Below, one piece after another: positions 29,789 to 39,830 of a stretch of 64,000 nt of DNA. This stretch comes from Novosphingobium aerophilum. Its GTDB lineage: Bacteria; Pseudomonadota; Alphaproteobacteria; Sphingomonadales; Sphingomonadaceae. The stretch is from positions 206,056-270,055 of the forward strand of contig NZ_JACLAU010000002.1 of NCBI RefSeq assembly GCF_014230305.1, given 5' to 3'. The position numbers and the translations under genes were made by a program. Under the pieces are notes generated by a model. That model ran no database searches, had not been told where the DNA came from, and saw nothing but the letters and a program-made list of their open reading frames with translations. Numbering within the stretch: position 1 is the first letter of the stretch; each line of letters starts with the position of its first letter.

Positions 29789-30462
29789 TCCACCGCCGCC
29801 TCAGCGTGAATGCGGGTGCAGTCATAGATCGGCAGGACGTTGGCATCGACGTCGACGATCATCTCCAGCTCGGTGCAGCCCAGCACCACCGCCTCGGCCC
29901 CGTCGCGTTCCAGCTCGACCAGCATGGTCTTCAGCTCGCGCTCGGACTGGCGGGTCGCCTTGCCCAGCATCAGCTCGTCGTAAATGATCCGGTCGAGCGT
30001 ATCGACAAACGTCATCTCGGGTGGCAGCAGCTCCACATCCTGCGCGATCAGCTTCTTGCGATAGAAGCTTTCGATCATGACGTTGCGCGTGCCGATCAGC
30101 GCGGCCTTCTTTACCCCGTTCGCGGCAAGGCGCCGGCCGACGCATTCGGCGATGTGCAGCACCGGGACCGAGACGGCCGTGGCCACCTGGTCATAGACCT
30201 TGTGCATGGCATTGGCGCCAATCAGGATCGCGGTCGCCCCGGCCGCCTCGAGCCGCGCGGCGCTGTCGGCCAGGGTGGCCCCAGCGCGGGCCCATTCCTC
30301 GGGCCCCTGCAGCCGTTGCAGGCTGGTATAGTCCAGGCTTTCGATCAGCAGCGGCGCGCTCGCCTGCCGGCCGACCTTCGCCTGGACCAGCTTGTTGATG
30401 TGTTCATAGTAAGTGCGGGTCGACAGCCAGGACATGCCGCCGATCAGGCCAAGCTTGCGCAA
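29770..30462 (-). CDS. Aspartate/glutamate racemase family protein lacking the first catalytic Cys
   Basis: The 230-aa protein follows the YgeA-type aspartate racemase fold from KLGLIGGMSWLST to YDCTRIHAEAAVEW. In these enzymes two cysteines act as acid/base on the two faces. The second is present (Cys196 in VVLGCTELEM). In place of the first (CTNTMHKV in E. coli YgeA, from memory) the sequence reads IGANAMHKV, with Gly82 at the Cys position. It may not racemise. The start is TTG at 30462, with GGGAG well placed; no ATG is available. Confidence 0.8.
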   Translation of the reverse strand: MRKLGLIGGMSWLSTRTYYEHINKLVQAKVGRQASAPLLIESLDYTSLQRLQGPEEWARAGATLADSAARLEAAGATAILIGANAMHKVYDQVATAVSVPVLHIAECVGRRLAANGVKKAALIGTRNVMIESFYRKKLIAQDVELLPPEMTFVDTLDRIIYDELMLGKATRQSERELKTMLVELERDGAEAVVLGCTELEMIVDVDANVLPIYDCTRIHAEAAVEWILGD

Positions 30463-30567
30463 AACGGGATACTCCCAAACGAGCCAGGACCAAGGTCGTC
30501 CGTCGGCGCGGGTCTTAGGCAAGCGGGACCGCAAGGTCCAGCCACAAGGGCATCCGGTCGGCCTGGC

Positions 30568-30900
30568 TCAGCCGAACCCGGTCGCACAGAGCGCGGCGGA
30601 GCTGGCCGTCACCTCGAGCACTTGCCGGTCCCCCACCTTGCGCACCGCCGCGACATAGTCCGCGACCGAACGCTTGGGCCCCTGCAGCGCCTGGAGCTTG
30701 CGCAACTGGCTGATCGTCAGGCGATCGACCATGCGTTTGGCCATGCAGTCCGACGTGGTCTCGGACAGGCCGGCACCGACCAGCGCCGAGCGCACCCGGC
30801 TCTCGGCGATCTTTTCCACGCAGCCGGACAGCAGCGGCCCGGCCAGCAGCAGCGGGGCCGCCAGCAGCGCCATCGCGCGCAGGGCAGCCCCGCGAGCCAT
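30568..30900 (-). CDS. Lipoprotein encoded at the end of the pnt operon
   Basis: This 110-aa protein has an N-terminal signal with a lipobox-like LLSGC near residue 26, so the mature part is probably lipidated. The rest is helical: RVRSALVGAGLSETTSDCMAKRMVDRLTISQL and a C-terminal DYVAAVRKVG...CATGFG in separate blocks, with further Cys residues. The SxCxAxRMVxRLTxxQL core is seen in other alphaproteobacterial lipoproteins, but no function is known. Its ATG overlaps the pntB stop (TGATG), so it is translationally coupled to the transhydrogenase. Confidence 0.7.
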   Translation of the reverse strand: MARGAALRAMALLAAPLLLAGPLLSGCVEKIAESRVRSALVGAGLSETTSDCMAKRMVDRLTISQLRKLQALQGPKRSVADYVAAVRKVGDRQVLEVTASSAALCATGFG

Positions 30901-32351
30901 CAATGGGCCAGCGCCTTGACGATATCCTCCACCATCTTCTTGGCATCGGCGAGGAGCATCATCGTCTGGTCCATGTAGAACACGTCGTTGTCGACACCGG
31001 CATAGCCGACCCCGCCCATCGAGCGCTTGACGAAGAAGATGGTCTTGGCCTTGTCCACGTCGAACACCGGCATGCCGTAGATCGGGCTGGACTTGTCGGT
31101 CTTGGCGGCCGGATTGACCACGTCGTTGGCGCCGATGATGAAGGCCACGTCGGCCTGGGCGAACTCGCTGTTGATGTCTTCCAGCTCGAACACCTCGTCA
31201 TAGGGCACGTTCGCCTCGGCGAGCAGCACGTTCATGTGCCCGGGCATGCGCCCTGCCACCGGGTGGATCGCGTACTTGACGCTGACGCCTTCCTTCTTGA
31301 GCGTATCGGCCATCTCGCGCAGCGCGTGCTGCGCCTGGCTGACCGCCATGCCGTAGCCCGGGATGATGATCACGCTTTCGGCCTGCTTCATCATGTAGGC
31401 CGCGTCCTCGGCCGAGCCCCGCTTCCACGGGCGCTGTTCCTTGGCCGGACCGCCCGAGGCGCCTCCGGCATCGGCGCCGAAGCCGCCCGCGATCACGCTC
31501 AGGAACCCGCGGTTCATCGCCTTGCACATGATGTACGAGAGGATCGCGCCCGACGAGCCGACCAGCGCGCCGGTGATGATCATCGCGGTGTTGTGCAGGG
31601 TGAAGCCCATCGCCGCCGCAGCCCAGCCCGAATACGAGTTGAGCATCGAGACGACCACCGGCATGTCCGCGCCGCCGATCGGGATGATCAGTAGGAAGCC
31701 GATGAGGAAGGACAGGATCGTGATCGTCGCGATCACCCAGCCCGACTGGTCCTGCGTGAAGTAGCCGACTAGTCCGAGGATCGCGACTAGGGTTCCCAGG
31801 TTCAGCACATGGCGGCCGGGCAGCAGGATCGGCGATCCGCTCATCTTGCCCGCCAGCTTGAGGAAGGCGATGACCGAGCCCGAGAAGGTGATCGCACCGA
31901 TGGCGATGCCCAGGCCCATCTCGATCCGCGACTGCGGCTCGATCAGGCCGTCGGCCCCGGTGATCCCGAAGGCCTCCGGATTGAGGTAGGCGGCCAGGCC
32001 CACCAGCACAGCCGCCAGACCCACCAGCGAGTGGAACGCCGCGACAAGCTGGGGCATGTCGGTCATGGCGATCTTGCGGGCGATGAACCAGCCGATCCCG
32101 CCGCCGATGGCGAGGGCGCCGACGATCTCGGGCAGGCTGGCCACCTCATGCGTGACCAGCGTGGTGGCCACGGCGATGGTCATGCCGATCATGCCATAGC
32201 GGTTGCCCGCCTGGCTGGTCGCCGGACTGGACAGCCCGCGCAGCGCGAGGATGAACAGCACGCCCGAGACCAGGTAGGCCAGCGCCACCCAGGCCGGCAC
32301 AGCCAGGTGCCCGGCTTCGGCCGCGGCGGCGGAAAGGAGCGCGAAGCGCAT
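30900..32351 (-). CDS. pntB: NAD(P) transhydrogenase subunit beta
   Basis: The 483-aa subunit has about nine membrane helices (domain II) and a soluble C-terminal NADP(H)-binding domain III with IIPGYGMAVSQAQHA, KYAIHPVAGRMPGHMNVLLAEA and VAFIIGANDVVNPAAK in order. It couples proton entry to hydride transfer from NADH to NADP+. The ATG at 32351 overlaps the pntAB stop (TGATG) and has AAGGAGAAG upstream inside pntAB; the longer open frame is not used. Confidence 0.95.
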   Translation of the reverse strand: MRFALLSAAAAEAGHLAVPAWVALAYLVSGVLFILALRGLSSPATSQAGNRYGMIGMTIAVATTLVTHEVASLPEIVGALAIGGGIGWFIARKIAMTDMPQLVAAFHSLVGLAAVLVGLAAYLNPEAFGITGADGLIEPQSRIEMGLGIAIGAITFSGSVIAFLKLAGKMSGSPILLPGRHVLNLGTLVAILGLVGYFTQDQSGWVIATITILSFLIGFLLIIPIGGADMPVVVSMLNSYSGWAAAAMGFTLHNTAMIITGALVGSSGAILSYIMCKAMNRGFLSVIAGGFGADAGGASGGPAKEQRPWKRGSAEDAAYMMKQAESVIIIPGYGMAVSQAQHALREMADTLKKEGVSVKYAIHPVAGRMPGHMNVLLAEANVPYDEVFELEDINSEFAQADVAFIIGANDVVNPAAKTDKSSPIYGMPVFDVDKAKTIFFVKRSMGGVGYAGVDNDVFYMDQTMMLLADAKKMVEDIVKALAH

Positions 32352-32647
32352 CACTTCTTCTCCTTCTTCTTGTACATCGCGAGCATGCGCGCGGTCACGG
32401 CGAAGCCGCCGAAGATGTTGACCGAGGCCAGCACCACCGCGCCCAGCCCCAGCCACTTGGCCGTGGTCCCGCTGGCGCCCAGCACCGGCGCGGCCGCCGC
32501 GATCAGCGCGCCGACCACGATCACCGAGGAGATCGCGTTGGTCACCGCCATCAGCGGCGTGTGCAGCGCCGGGGTGACCGACCAGACCACATAGTAGCCC
32601 ACGAAACAGGCGAGCACGAAAATGCTCAGGATCGAAATGAAGTCCAT
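32351..32647 (-). CDS. pntAB: NAD(P) transhydrogenase subunit alpha, membrane part
   Basis: This 98-aa protein has three to four membrane helices and represents the C-terminal part of E. coli PntA as a separate chain, the arrangement known from Rhodospirillum. [19 protein letters not shown] and [14 protein letters not shown] are the conserved domain II segments. The ATG at 32647 is chosen because [13 protein letters not shown] begins the first helix; it overlaps the stop of the exported-protein gene upstream (TGATG). Confidence 0.93.
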   Translation of the reverse strand: MDFISILSIFVLACFVGYYVVWSVTPALHTPLMAVTNAISSVIVVGALIAAAAPVLGASGTTAKWLGLGAVVLASVNIFGGFAVTARMLAMYKKKEKK

Positions 32648-33027
32648 CAGCGTCTCTCCGCGGTCCAGGGCAGCACGAAATTGCGCCCTTCCGCCCATGT
32701 CTGCCCCACCATGCGCCCGTCGATCAGGCACGCCGAAGAATGATAGAAGCCCTGCCCGTCGGTCGTCCGGAAGGCGACGCACGAGCGGCCCTGCGCGGTT
32801 CCGGCCCGACCGGCCAGGATCTCGCTGTTGTAGAAGCTGCCGGTGATCCCCTTGTCCGCCGCGATCGTCAGGATCATCGGCTGGCTGTAGGGGGCGTCAT
32901 CCAGCGACGGCCGCAGGTCCACGCTCCACGTGCCCTCCATCGCCGCATAAGCCGGCAGGGGTGCGGGAGCCGGCGCGGCGGCCGGGGCGGATGCCTGGGC
33001 CGCTGCCCAGATCAGCAGGCCGATCAC
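32647..33027 (-). CDS. Exported protein of unknown function inside the pnt operon
   Basis: The 126-aa product has a short hydrophobic signal ([14 protein letters not shown]) and a Pro/Ala-rich stretch. A compact domain of about 95 residues follows: [33 protein letters not shown] and [19 protein letters not shown], in separate blocks. It looks like a small beta-barrel periplasmic protein. The start is GTG, overlapping the pntAA stop (GTGA), and its stop overlaps the pntAB ATG. Such placement inside a tightly coupled operon argues for co-regulation, but no role is known. Confidence 0.75.
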   Translation of the reverse strand: MIGLLIWAAAQASAPAAAPAPAPLPAYAAMEGTWSVDLRPSLDDAPYSQPMILTIAADKGITGSFYNSEILAGRAGTAQGRSCVAFRTTDGQGFYHSSACLIDGRMVGQTWAEGRNFVLPWTAERR

Positions 33028-34139
33028 CCGAGCAGCCTCGGGTTCACCACCTGGCCGCCCTGGGTCAGGCGGATCGCATTGCCGATTTCCTCGTCCAGCA
33101 CCGGCTTGCCCTGTTCCTTGTCCCAGAAGGCGGCGAGGAAGTTGTAGAGGTTGCGCGCGAACAGGGCCGAGGCGTCGGCCGGCAGCTTGGCCGGGGTGTT
33201 GCTGTAGCCCAGGATCTTGACCCCGTGCTTCTCCACCACCTGGTCGGGCACCGAACCCTCGACATTGCCGCCCTGCGCCACGGCCAGGTCGAAGATCACA
33301 GAACCGGGCTTCATGCTGGCAATCTGCACGTCGCTGATCAGGCGGGGCGCGGCACGGCCCGGGATCAGCGCGGTGGTGATGACGATGTCCTGCTTGGCGA
33401 TGTGGCTGGAAACCAGCTCGGCCTGGGCCTTCTGGTACTCCTCGCTCATCTCGGTGGCATAGCCGCCGGCGCCCTCACCCTCGATCCCGGCGACGGTCTC
33501 GACGAAGATCGGCTTGGCGCCGAGCGAGATGATCTGCTCGCGCGTGGCCGAGCGCACGTCGGTGGCCGAAACCTGCGCGCCGAGGCGCCGCGCGGTGGCG
33601 ATCGCCTGGAGCCCGGCAACGCCGACGCCCATCACGAAGGCCTTGGCCGCACTGATCGTGCCCGCCGCGGTCATCATCATCGGAAAGGCGCGGCCATAGA
33701 GGTTGGCCGCCTCGATCACGGCCTTGTAGCCGGCGAGGTTGGACTGCGACGAGAGGATGTCCATGCTCTGCGCGCGGGTGATGCGCGGCATGAACTCCAT
33801 CGCCAGCGCTTCCAGCCCGGCGGCGGCATAGGCATCCACCCGGCCCCGCTGGCCGAACGGATCCAGCCCGGCGACGATCCAGGCGCCCGGCGCCGCGGCG
33901 GCCAACCCGGCCGGATCGGGGCCCTGGACGCCCAGCACGATGTTCGCGCCAGCCACCGCATCGGCGGCGACCGTGGCGCCGACCGCCACATAGTCCGCGC
34001 CGGCAATCGAGGCATGGCTCCCCGCGCCCGGCTCGACCGCCACGGTTGCACCCAGCGCAATGAACTTCTTCACCGTTTCCGGTGTTGCCGCCACGCGCGT
34101 CTCACCGGGAGCCTGTTCCCGGACTACAGCGAGTTTCAT
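33024..34139 (-). CDS. pntAA: NAD(P) transhydrogenase subunit alpha, NAD-binding part
   Basis: The 371-aa soluble domain I binds NAD(H). It begins MKLAVVREQAPGETRVAATPETV, split at the typical alanine dehydrogenase/PntA N-terminus, and has the Rossmann segment VMGVGVAGLQAIATARRLGA near 165-185 and the mobile-loop region after it. The ATG at 34139 is used; the longer frame extends over the upstream small gene. It is the second gene of a run of five overlapping or abutting genes. Confidence 0.95.
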   Translation of the reverse strand: MKLAVVREQAPGETRVAATPETVKKFIALGATVAVEPGAGSHASIAGADYVAVGATVAADAVAGANIVLGVQGPDPAGLAAAAPGAWIVAGLDPFGQRGRVDAYAAAGLEALAMEFMPRITRAQSMDILSSQSNLAGYKAVIEAANLYGRAFPMMMTAAGTISAAKAFVMGVGVAGLQAIATARRLGAQVSATDVRSATREQIISLGAKPIFVETVAGIEGEGAGGYATEMSEEYQKAQAELVSSHIAKQDIVITTALIPGRAAPRLISDVQIASMKPGSVIFDLAVAQGGNVEGSVPDQVVEKHGVKILGYSNTPAKLPADASALFARNLYNFLAAFWDKEQGKPVLDEEIGNAIRLTQGGQVVNPRLLG

Positions 34140-34153
34140 GCCCCCGGACAGCG

Positions 34154-34291
34154 TCAGACGAGGAGATAGACGACGAAGGCCGTCAACAGCATGAGCAGCG
34201 GGGTCGTCCACTTGACCGCATTGATGAACCCTTCGTAGGTCTCGCGGGCGGCCTTGATGTTGTTGCTCGATGCCATCTCATTCGATCCCAT
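34154..34291 (-). CDS. aa3-type cytochrome c oxidase subunit IV-like peptide
   Basis: On the minus strand an ATG at 34291, preceded by AAGGGG, opens a 45-aa frame: MGSNEMASSNNIKAARETYE, then GFINAVKWTTPLLMLLTAF and VVYLLV. This is the pattern of the small alphaproteobacterial aa3-type oxidase subunit IV (a short soluble N-terminus with ARxTYExF, then one membrane helix). It lies 14 bp upstream of pntAA and likely shares its transcript. An internal ATG (sixth codon) is a possible alternative start. Confidence 0.75.
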   Translation of the reverse strand: MGSNEMASSNNIKAARETYEGFINAVKWTTPLLMLLTAFVVYLLV

Positions 34292-34426
34292 GTTGCGACC
34301 CCTTGGGGGGCCTGCTGCGGCTTGTTTCGCCGAAGCCTCTATCCTGCAGCGGGTTCCCGCTCAAGAGTCGATAGCCCCCCCTGATCTTTAAGCTGGTTTT
34401 TACCCTCATGCGCTAAGACTTCCGCC

Positions 34427-35878
34427 GTGCGAGGGAACCAGACACCATCGATCGCTGAGTTCGAACAGCGCCTGTTGATGCTGATCGACGACGAGCCGGC
34501 GCAAAGCCGCCTGATCACGGCCCTGGCGGGTCGGGAAGGCTGGCGCACGCTGGTCGTCCGCGATCCGGAAACCGCGATCGCCACGCTGGGCACCCGGCAG
34601 GGCATGCAGTTGTCCGCCATCATCCTGGACCAGTGGGTCCCCGGCGACGAGGCCTGCGCCCTGATCGCCGAACTCAAGGCCCGCCGCCCGGCCCTGCCGA
34701 TCCTGATGCTCACCACCAGCTCCTCGCCGCTGCTGGCGGTCGAGGCGATGCGCGCCGGGGCGACCGACTACCTGATCAAACCGGTGGCTCCGGAGCGTCT
34801 GATGCAGGCGCTGCGGGCAGCGACCACCAAGGGCATGCCCCGCGACGAGCTGGCCCCGCTGACCGAGAAGATGCCGGGCAAGCCCGATTTCGACGCGATG
34901 ATCGGCGCCGCTCCGACCTTCCGTGCCGCTTTGGCCGTCGCCGCCAAGGCGGCGCGCGGGCACAACCATGTGCTGATCGAGGGCGAAAGCGGGACCGGCA
35001 AGGAAATGCTGATCCGGGCGATGCACGCCGCCAGCCCGCGGGCCAAGGCGCCGTTCCGCATGGTCAATATCGGAGCCGTGCCCGCCAACGCCATCGAATC
35101 GGTCCTGTTCGGGCACGAAAAGGGCGCCTTCCCCGGCGCCTTCGACCGCCTGGTCGGGGCGATCCAGCAATGCGACGGCGGCACCCTGGTGCTCGACGAG
35201 ATCGACCGGCTGCCGGCCCCCGTGCAGGAACGGCTCGCCGAATCGCTCGCCCGGGGCGATGTCCGTCCGATCGGCGCGCGCCATTCGTTCCGCATCGACG
35301 TGCGCATGATCGCGGCGAGCAACCTGCCCCTGCAGGACCTGGTCGCCGGCGGACACTTCATGTCGGAACTGCACGAGGCGATGGCCCAGGTCACCCTCAC
35401 GCTGCCACCGCTGCGCGAGCGGGCGCAGGACATCCCGGCGCTGGCCCGGCACTTCCTGGCCCGTATCGGCGAACAGCCCGGGCTGCGCCGCCTGTCGATC
35501 ACCGACAGCGCCCTGTCGCTGCTGTCGGCCTATGACTGGCCCGGCAACGTGCGACAATTGCAGGCCGTCCTGTTCCGCGCCGCGGTGTTCTGCGACGGCG
35601 ATGGCCTGACCGCCGAGGACTTCCCGCAGCTTTCGACCATGCTGGGCGTCGATCAGCCCGTCACCCCCGGCAACCAGGCGGTGCATGGCTCGCCTGGCGT
35701 GCTGCTCTACACCCCGGACGGCAACTTGCGGCCCCTGGAAGAGATCGAGGCCGATGTCATCCGCCTGGCCATCGGCCACTATCGCGGCCGCATGACCGAA
35801 GTGGCCCGGCGGCTGGGAATTGGCCGGTCGACGCTGTACCGCAAGCTCTCCGACCTCGGCATCGACAGCGCCGCGTGA
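34427..35878 (+). CDS. NtrC-type response regulator with altered GAFPGA loop
   Basis: The 483-aa protein has a receiver domain (acidic pocket LIDDEPAQ, phosphoacceptor Asp68 in IILDQW), an AAA+ domain (Walker A GESGTGKE at about 186-193, Walker B GGTLVLDEI, arginine-finger region RIDVRMIAAS) and a Fis-type helix-turn-helix (MTEVARRLGIGRSTLYRKL). The sigma-54 contact loop, normally GAFTGA, reads GAFPGA (residues 233-238). The gene starts at GTG, the first in-frame start after the upstream stop. It is coupled to a small membrane protein gene by a GTGA overlap. No sensor kinase is adjacent. Confidence 0.88.
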   Translation: MRGNQTPSIAEFEQRLLMLIDDEPAQSRLITALAGREGWRTLVVRDPETAIATLGTRQGMQLSAIILDQWVPGDEACALIAELKARRPALPILMLTTSSSPLLAVEAMRAGATDYLIKPVAPERLMQALRAATTKGMPRDELAPLTEKMPGKPDFDAMIGAAPTFRAALAVAAKAARGHNHVLIEGESGTGKEMLIRAMHAASPRAKAPFRMVNIGAVPANAIESVLFGHEKGAFPGAFDRLVGAIQQCDGGTLVLDEIDRLPAPVQERLAESLARGDVRPIGARHSFRIDVRMIAASNLPLQDLVAGGHFMSELHEAMAQVTLTLPPLRERAQDIPALARHFLARIGEQPGLRRLSITDSALSLLSAYDWPGNVRQLQAVLFRAAVFCDGDGLTAEDFPQLSTMLGVDQPVTPGNQAVHGSPGVLLYTPDGNLRPLEEIEADVIRLAIGHYRGRMTEVARRLGIGRSTLYRKLSDLGIDSAA

Positions 35879-36144
35879 GCGACCCTCACCCCGACCGCAA
35901 TTCAAGATCGACCGCGAGCCGGGTGCTTGCGATCCTGCTCATGCTGACCGTCGTCATCTCGGCCACGCGGATCGGCCTCGCCTTGCGGGACGGCGCCATC
36001 ACCGACAAGCACGGTCAGACATGGTCCCGCACGGCTGAACCCGAGCACTTCTGGCTGCTGCTGATCCCCTGCCTGGTGTCGGTCGTGATCCCGGCCGGTG
36101 TCGTGATCGCGCTGTGGCGCAGGACAGACGACCGATCGCGCTGA
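35875..36144 (+). CDS. Small two-helix membrane protein coupled to the NtrC-type regulator
   Basis: The 89-aa product has a polar N-terminus, a helix (VLAILLMLTVVISATRIGLA), a soluble loop with KHGQTWSRTAEPEHF, and a second helix (LLLIPCLVSVVIPAGVVIAL). Its GTG start overlaps the regulator's stop (GTGA), so translation is coupled. I recognise no family. Linkage suggests it could be a partner or target of the regulator, but that is conjecture. Confidence 0.6.
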   Translation: MSDPHPDRNSRSTASRVLAILLMLTVVISATRIGLALRDGAITDKHGQTWSRTAEPEHFWLLLIPCLVSVVIPAGVVIALWRRTDDRSR

Positions 36145-36234
36145 GTTCATCCTGTTTCTTCGCAAGCCACGCGAACAATCTGGAACACAATGCCGATTGT
36201 CCCATTTCCGTCCTGTCAAACAACGGAAAGAGCC

Positions 36235-36462
36235 ATGGGCATTCTCAGCATCAACGAACCGGCCGGAACCCTGCTGACCGGCTGGGAGCTGATTCCGACC
36301 GCGGAGGACATGGACCCGCGCGTGCCGGCTCCGGCGGATCGGCAGCACTGCGACACCGGACCGGAAGTGGACACGAAGCCGGGCGAGGATGACCCCAGTG
36401 CGCCCCCGCTCACCGCATCCCGGTCGACGCGATCAAAGTGGGAGCTGCGCGAAGTCGGTTAG
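36235..36462 (+). CDS. Possible small hypothetical protein
   Basis: An ATG with GGAAAGAG at Shine-Dalgarno distance opens a 75-aa frame rich in Pro, Asp and Glu (MGILSINEPAGTLLTGWEL at the start). It has no membrane helix and no known motif. Its last 30 bp overlap the 3' end of the convergent folP gene. The upstream sequence is AT-richer than average, which supports a promoter, but coding status is uncertain. Confidence 0.35.
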   Translation: MGILSINEPAGTLLTGWELIPTAEDMDPRVPAPADRQHCDTGPEVDTKPGEDDPSAPPLTASRSTRSKWELREVG

Positions 36463-37530
36463 CGCCGCGTCGCGCATCCCGCGCCAGACCCGGGCCGCCT
36501 GCACCGTGGGAGCGGCATCGTGGACCCGGTGGAGTTGCACGCCGGCGTCCATGGCCTTGAGCGCCAGGGTTAGCGAACCGCCCAGCCGTTGATCCGCCGG
36601 CGCCTCGTTCGACAGGGCGCCGATCATCCGCTTGCGGCTGGCGCCGACCAGCAACGGCTGGCCCAGCGCGTGGAACAGCGGCAGCGCGTTCAGCAATGCC
36701 AGGTTATCGGCCAGCGACTTGCCGAAACCGATACCGGGATCCAGCACGATCCTGTCCCGGGCGATACCCGCCGCCAGCGCGGCATCGCGGCGCGCCTCCA
36801 GCCAGTCGAACACGTCGAGCACCACGTCGGCATAAGCGCCGTTGGCGTGGAGGTCTTCGCCCTCGCCCGGTGCGTGCATCAGCACGACCGGCGCGCCGCT
36901 GCGGGCGGCAAGATCGAGGCTGCGCGGATCGTGGCGCAGCGCGGACACGTCGTTGAACAGGTGGGCTCCGGCGGCCAGGGCCGCCTCCATCACCGCGGCG
37001 CGACGGGTGTCGACGCTGATCGCGGCGCCCATGGCGGCAAGCCCCTGCACCACCGGCACGACGCGCTGGATCTCATCGCCTTCCCACACCGCCGCCGCGC
37101 CCGGCCGGGTGGACTCCCCGCCCACGTCGACCAGCGCGGCTCCCGCCTCGAGCATGGCGGCGGCATGAGCCAGCGCAACCTCGGGCCGGTCCATGAAGGC
37201 CCCGCCGTCGGAAAAGCTGTCGGGCGTCACGTTGAGGATGCCCATGACCTGCGGCTGGTCCAGGCGGATCGTCCGCTCCCCCAGTTGCAGCGGCGGATGG
37301 ACCCGGCGCAGGTTGTCCCACTGGGTCCGCACGGCCTCGGGCCAGTCGTCCAGTCGCGCCTCGATGTCCCGGACCGAGAGCAGATCGCGCCGGACCACCC
37401 GCCCGGCCTCCCGCTGGACCAGGGCGAACCGGCTGGCATAGACCAGCCCCCCGCCGAGCCGGATGGCGGCGCCTTCCTCGCTCTGCGGGCTCTCGGCAAG
37501 GGCGGTCGGGCGAAGGTAGTAACGGGTCAT
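36433..37530 (-). CDS. folP: Dihydropteroate synthase
   Basis: The 365-aa enzyme joins para-aminobenzoate to 6-hydroxymethyl-dihydropterin pyrophosphate in folate synthesis and is the sulfonamide target. The TIM-barrel core starts near residue 95 with VMGILNVTPDSFSDGG, followed by DVGGESTRPGA, SVDTRRAAVMEAAL and VGASRKRMIG. About 90 residues precede the core (TRYYLRPTALAESP...), an N-terminal extension I associate with alphaproteobacterial FolP and longer than in E. coli. It lies downstream of ccrM on the same strand. Confidence 0.95.
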   Translation of the reverse strand: MTRYYLRPTALAESPQSEEGAAIRLGGGLVYASRFALVQREAGRVVRRDLLSVRDIEARLDDWPEAVRTQWDNLRRVHPPLQLGERTIRLDQPQVMGILNVTPDSFSDGGAFMDRPEVALAHAAAMLEAGAALVDVGGESTRPGAAAVWEGDEIQRVVPVVQGLAAMGAAISVDTRRAAVMEAALAAGAHLFNDVSALRHDPRSLDLAARSGAPVVLMHAPGEGEDLHANGAYADVVLDVFDWLEARRDAALAAGIARDRIVLDPGIGFGKSLADNLALLNALPLFHALGQPLLVGASRKRMIGALSNEAPADQRLGGSLTLALKAMDAGVQLHRVHDAAPTVQAARVWRGMRDAALTDFAQLPL

Positions 37531-37571
37531 GACCGGTCCTTAGCCGCGCCGCGCCGCGGGCAGAAGCGCGA

Positions 37572-37721
37572 TCAGCGCGGGGCGCGGCGAAACCGCGCGG
37601 GCCCGCGCCGGCGCGGCCCGGCCAGCCGTGCGAGCGGACCGGCCATGCGCTGCCGGGCACGCGCCAACCGCGGGTCCCGCAAGGTGTGCAGGATCACCAC
37701 CAGAGCATCGCCGATCGGCAT
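37572..37721 (-). CDS. Possible 49-aa arginine-rich protein coupled to ccrM
   Basis: Two bases after the ccrM stop (TGA-A-ATG) an ATG at 37721 opens a 49-codon frame: MPIGDALVVILHTLRDPRLA, then a strongly basic tail with repeated Arg-Arg and Pro (GPRRRGPARFRRAPR). The hydrophobic start and basic tail suggest a nucleic-acid or membrane-binding peptide if it is made. High GC content favours Arg codons by chance, so this remains tentative. Confidence 0.3.
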   Translation of the reverse strand: MPIGDALVVILHTLRDPRLARARQRMAGPLARLAGPRRRGPARFRRAPR

Positions 37722-37722
37722 T

Positions 37723-39746
<2,024 letters not shown>

Positions 39747-39830
39747 GCCGCTGCCTATCGCCCGCCGGTCGCCCGGGGGGCAAGAGATTCGTTGCACGGC
39801 CGGGCGCTTGGCCCTATCCGCCCCCGACCT

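Noticed and set aside
36190..36234. Upstream in-frame start for the small gene at 36235
   Set aside because: No ribosome-binding site; the ATG at 36235 has GGAAAGAG.
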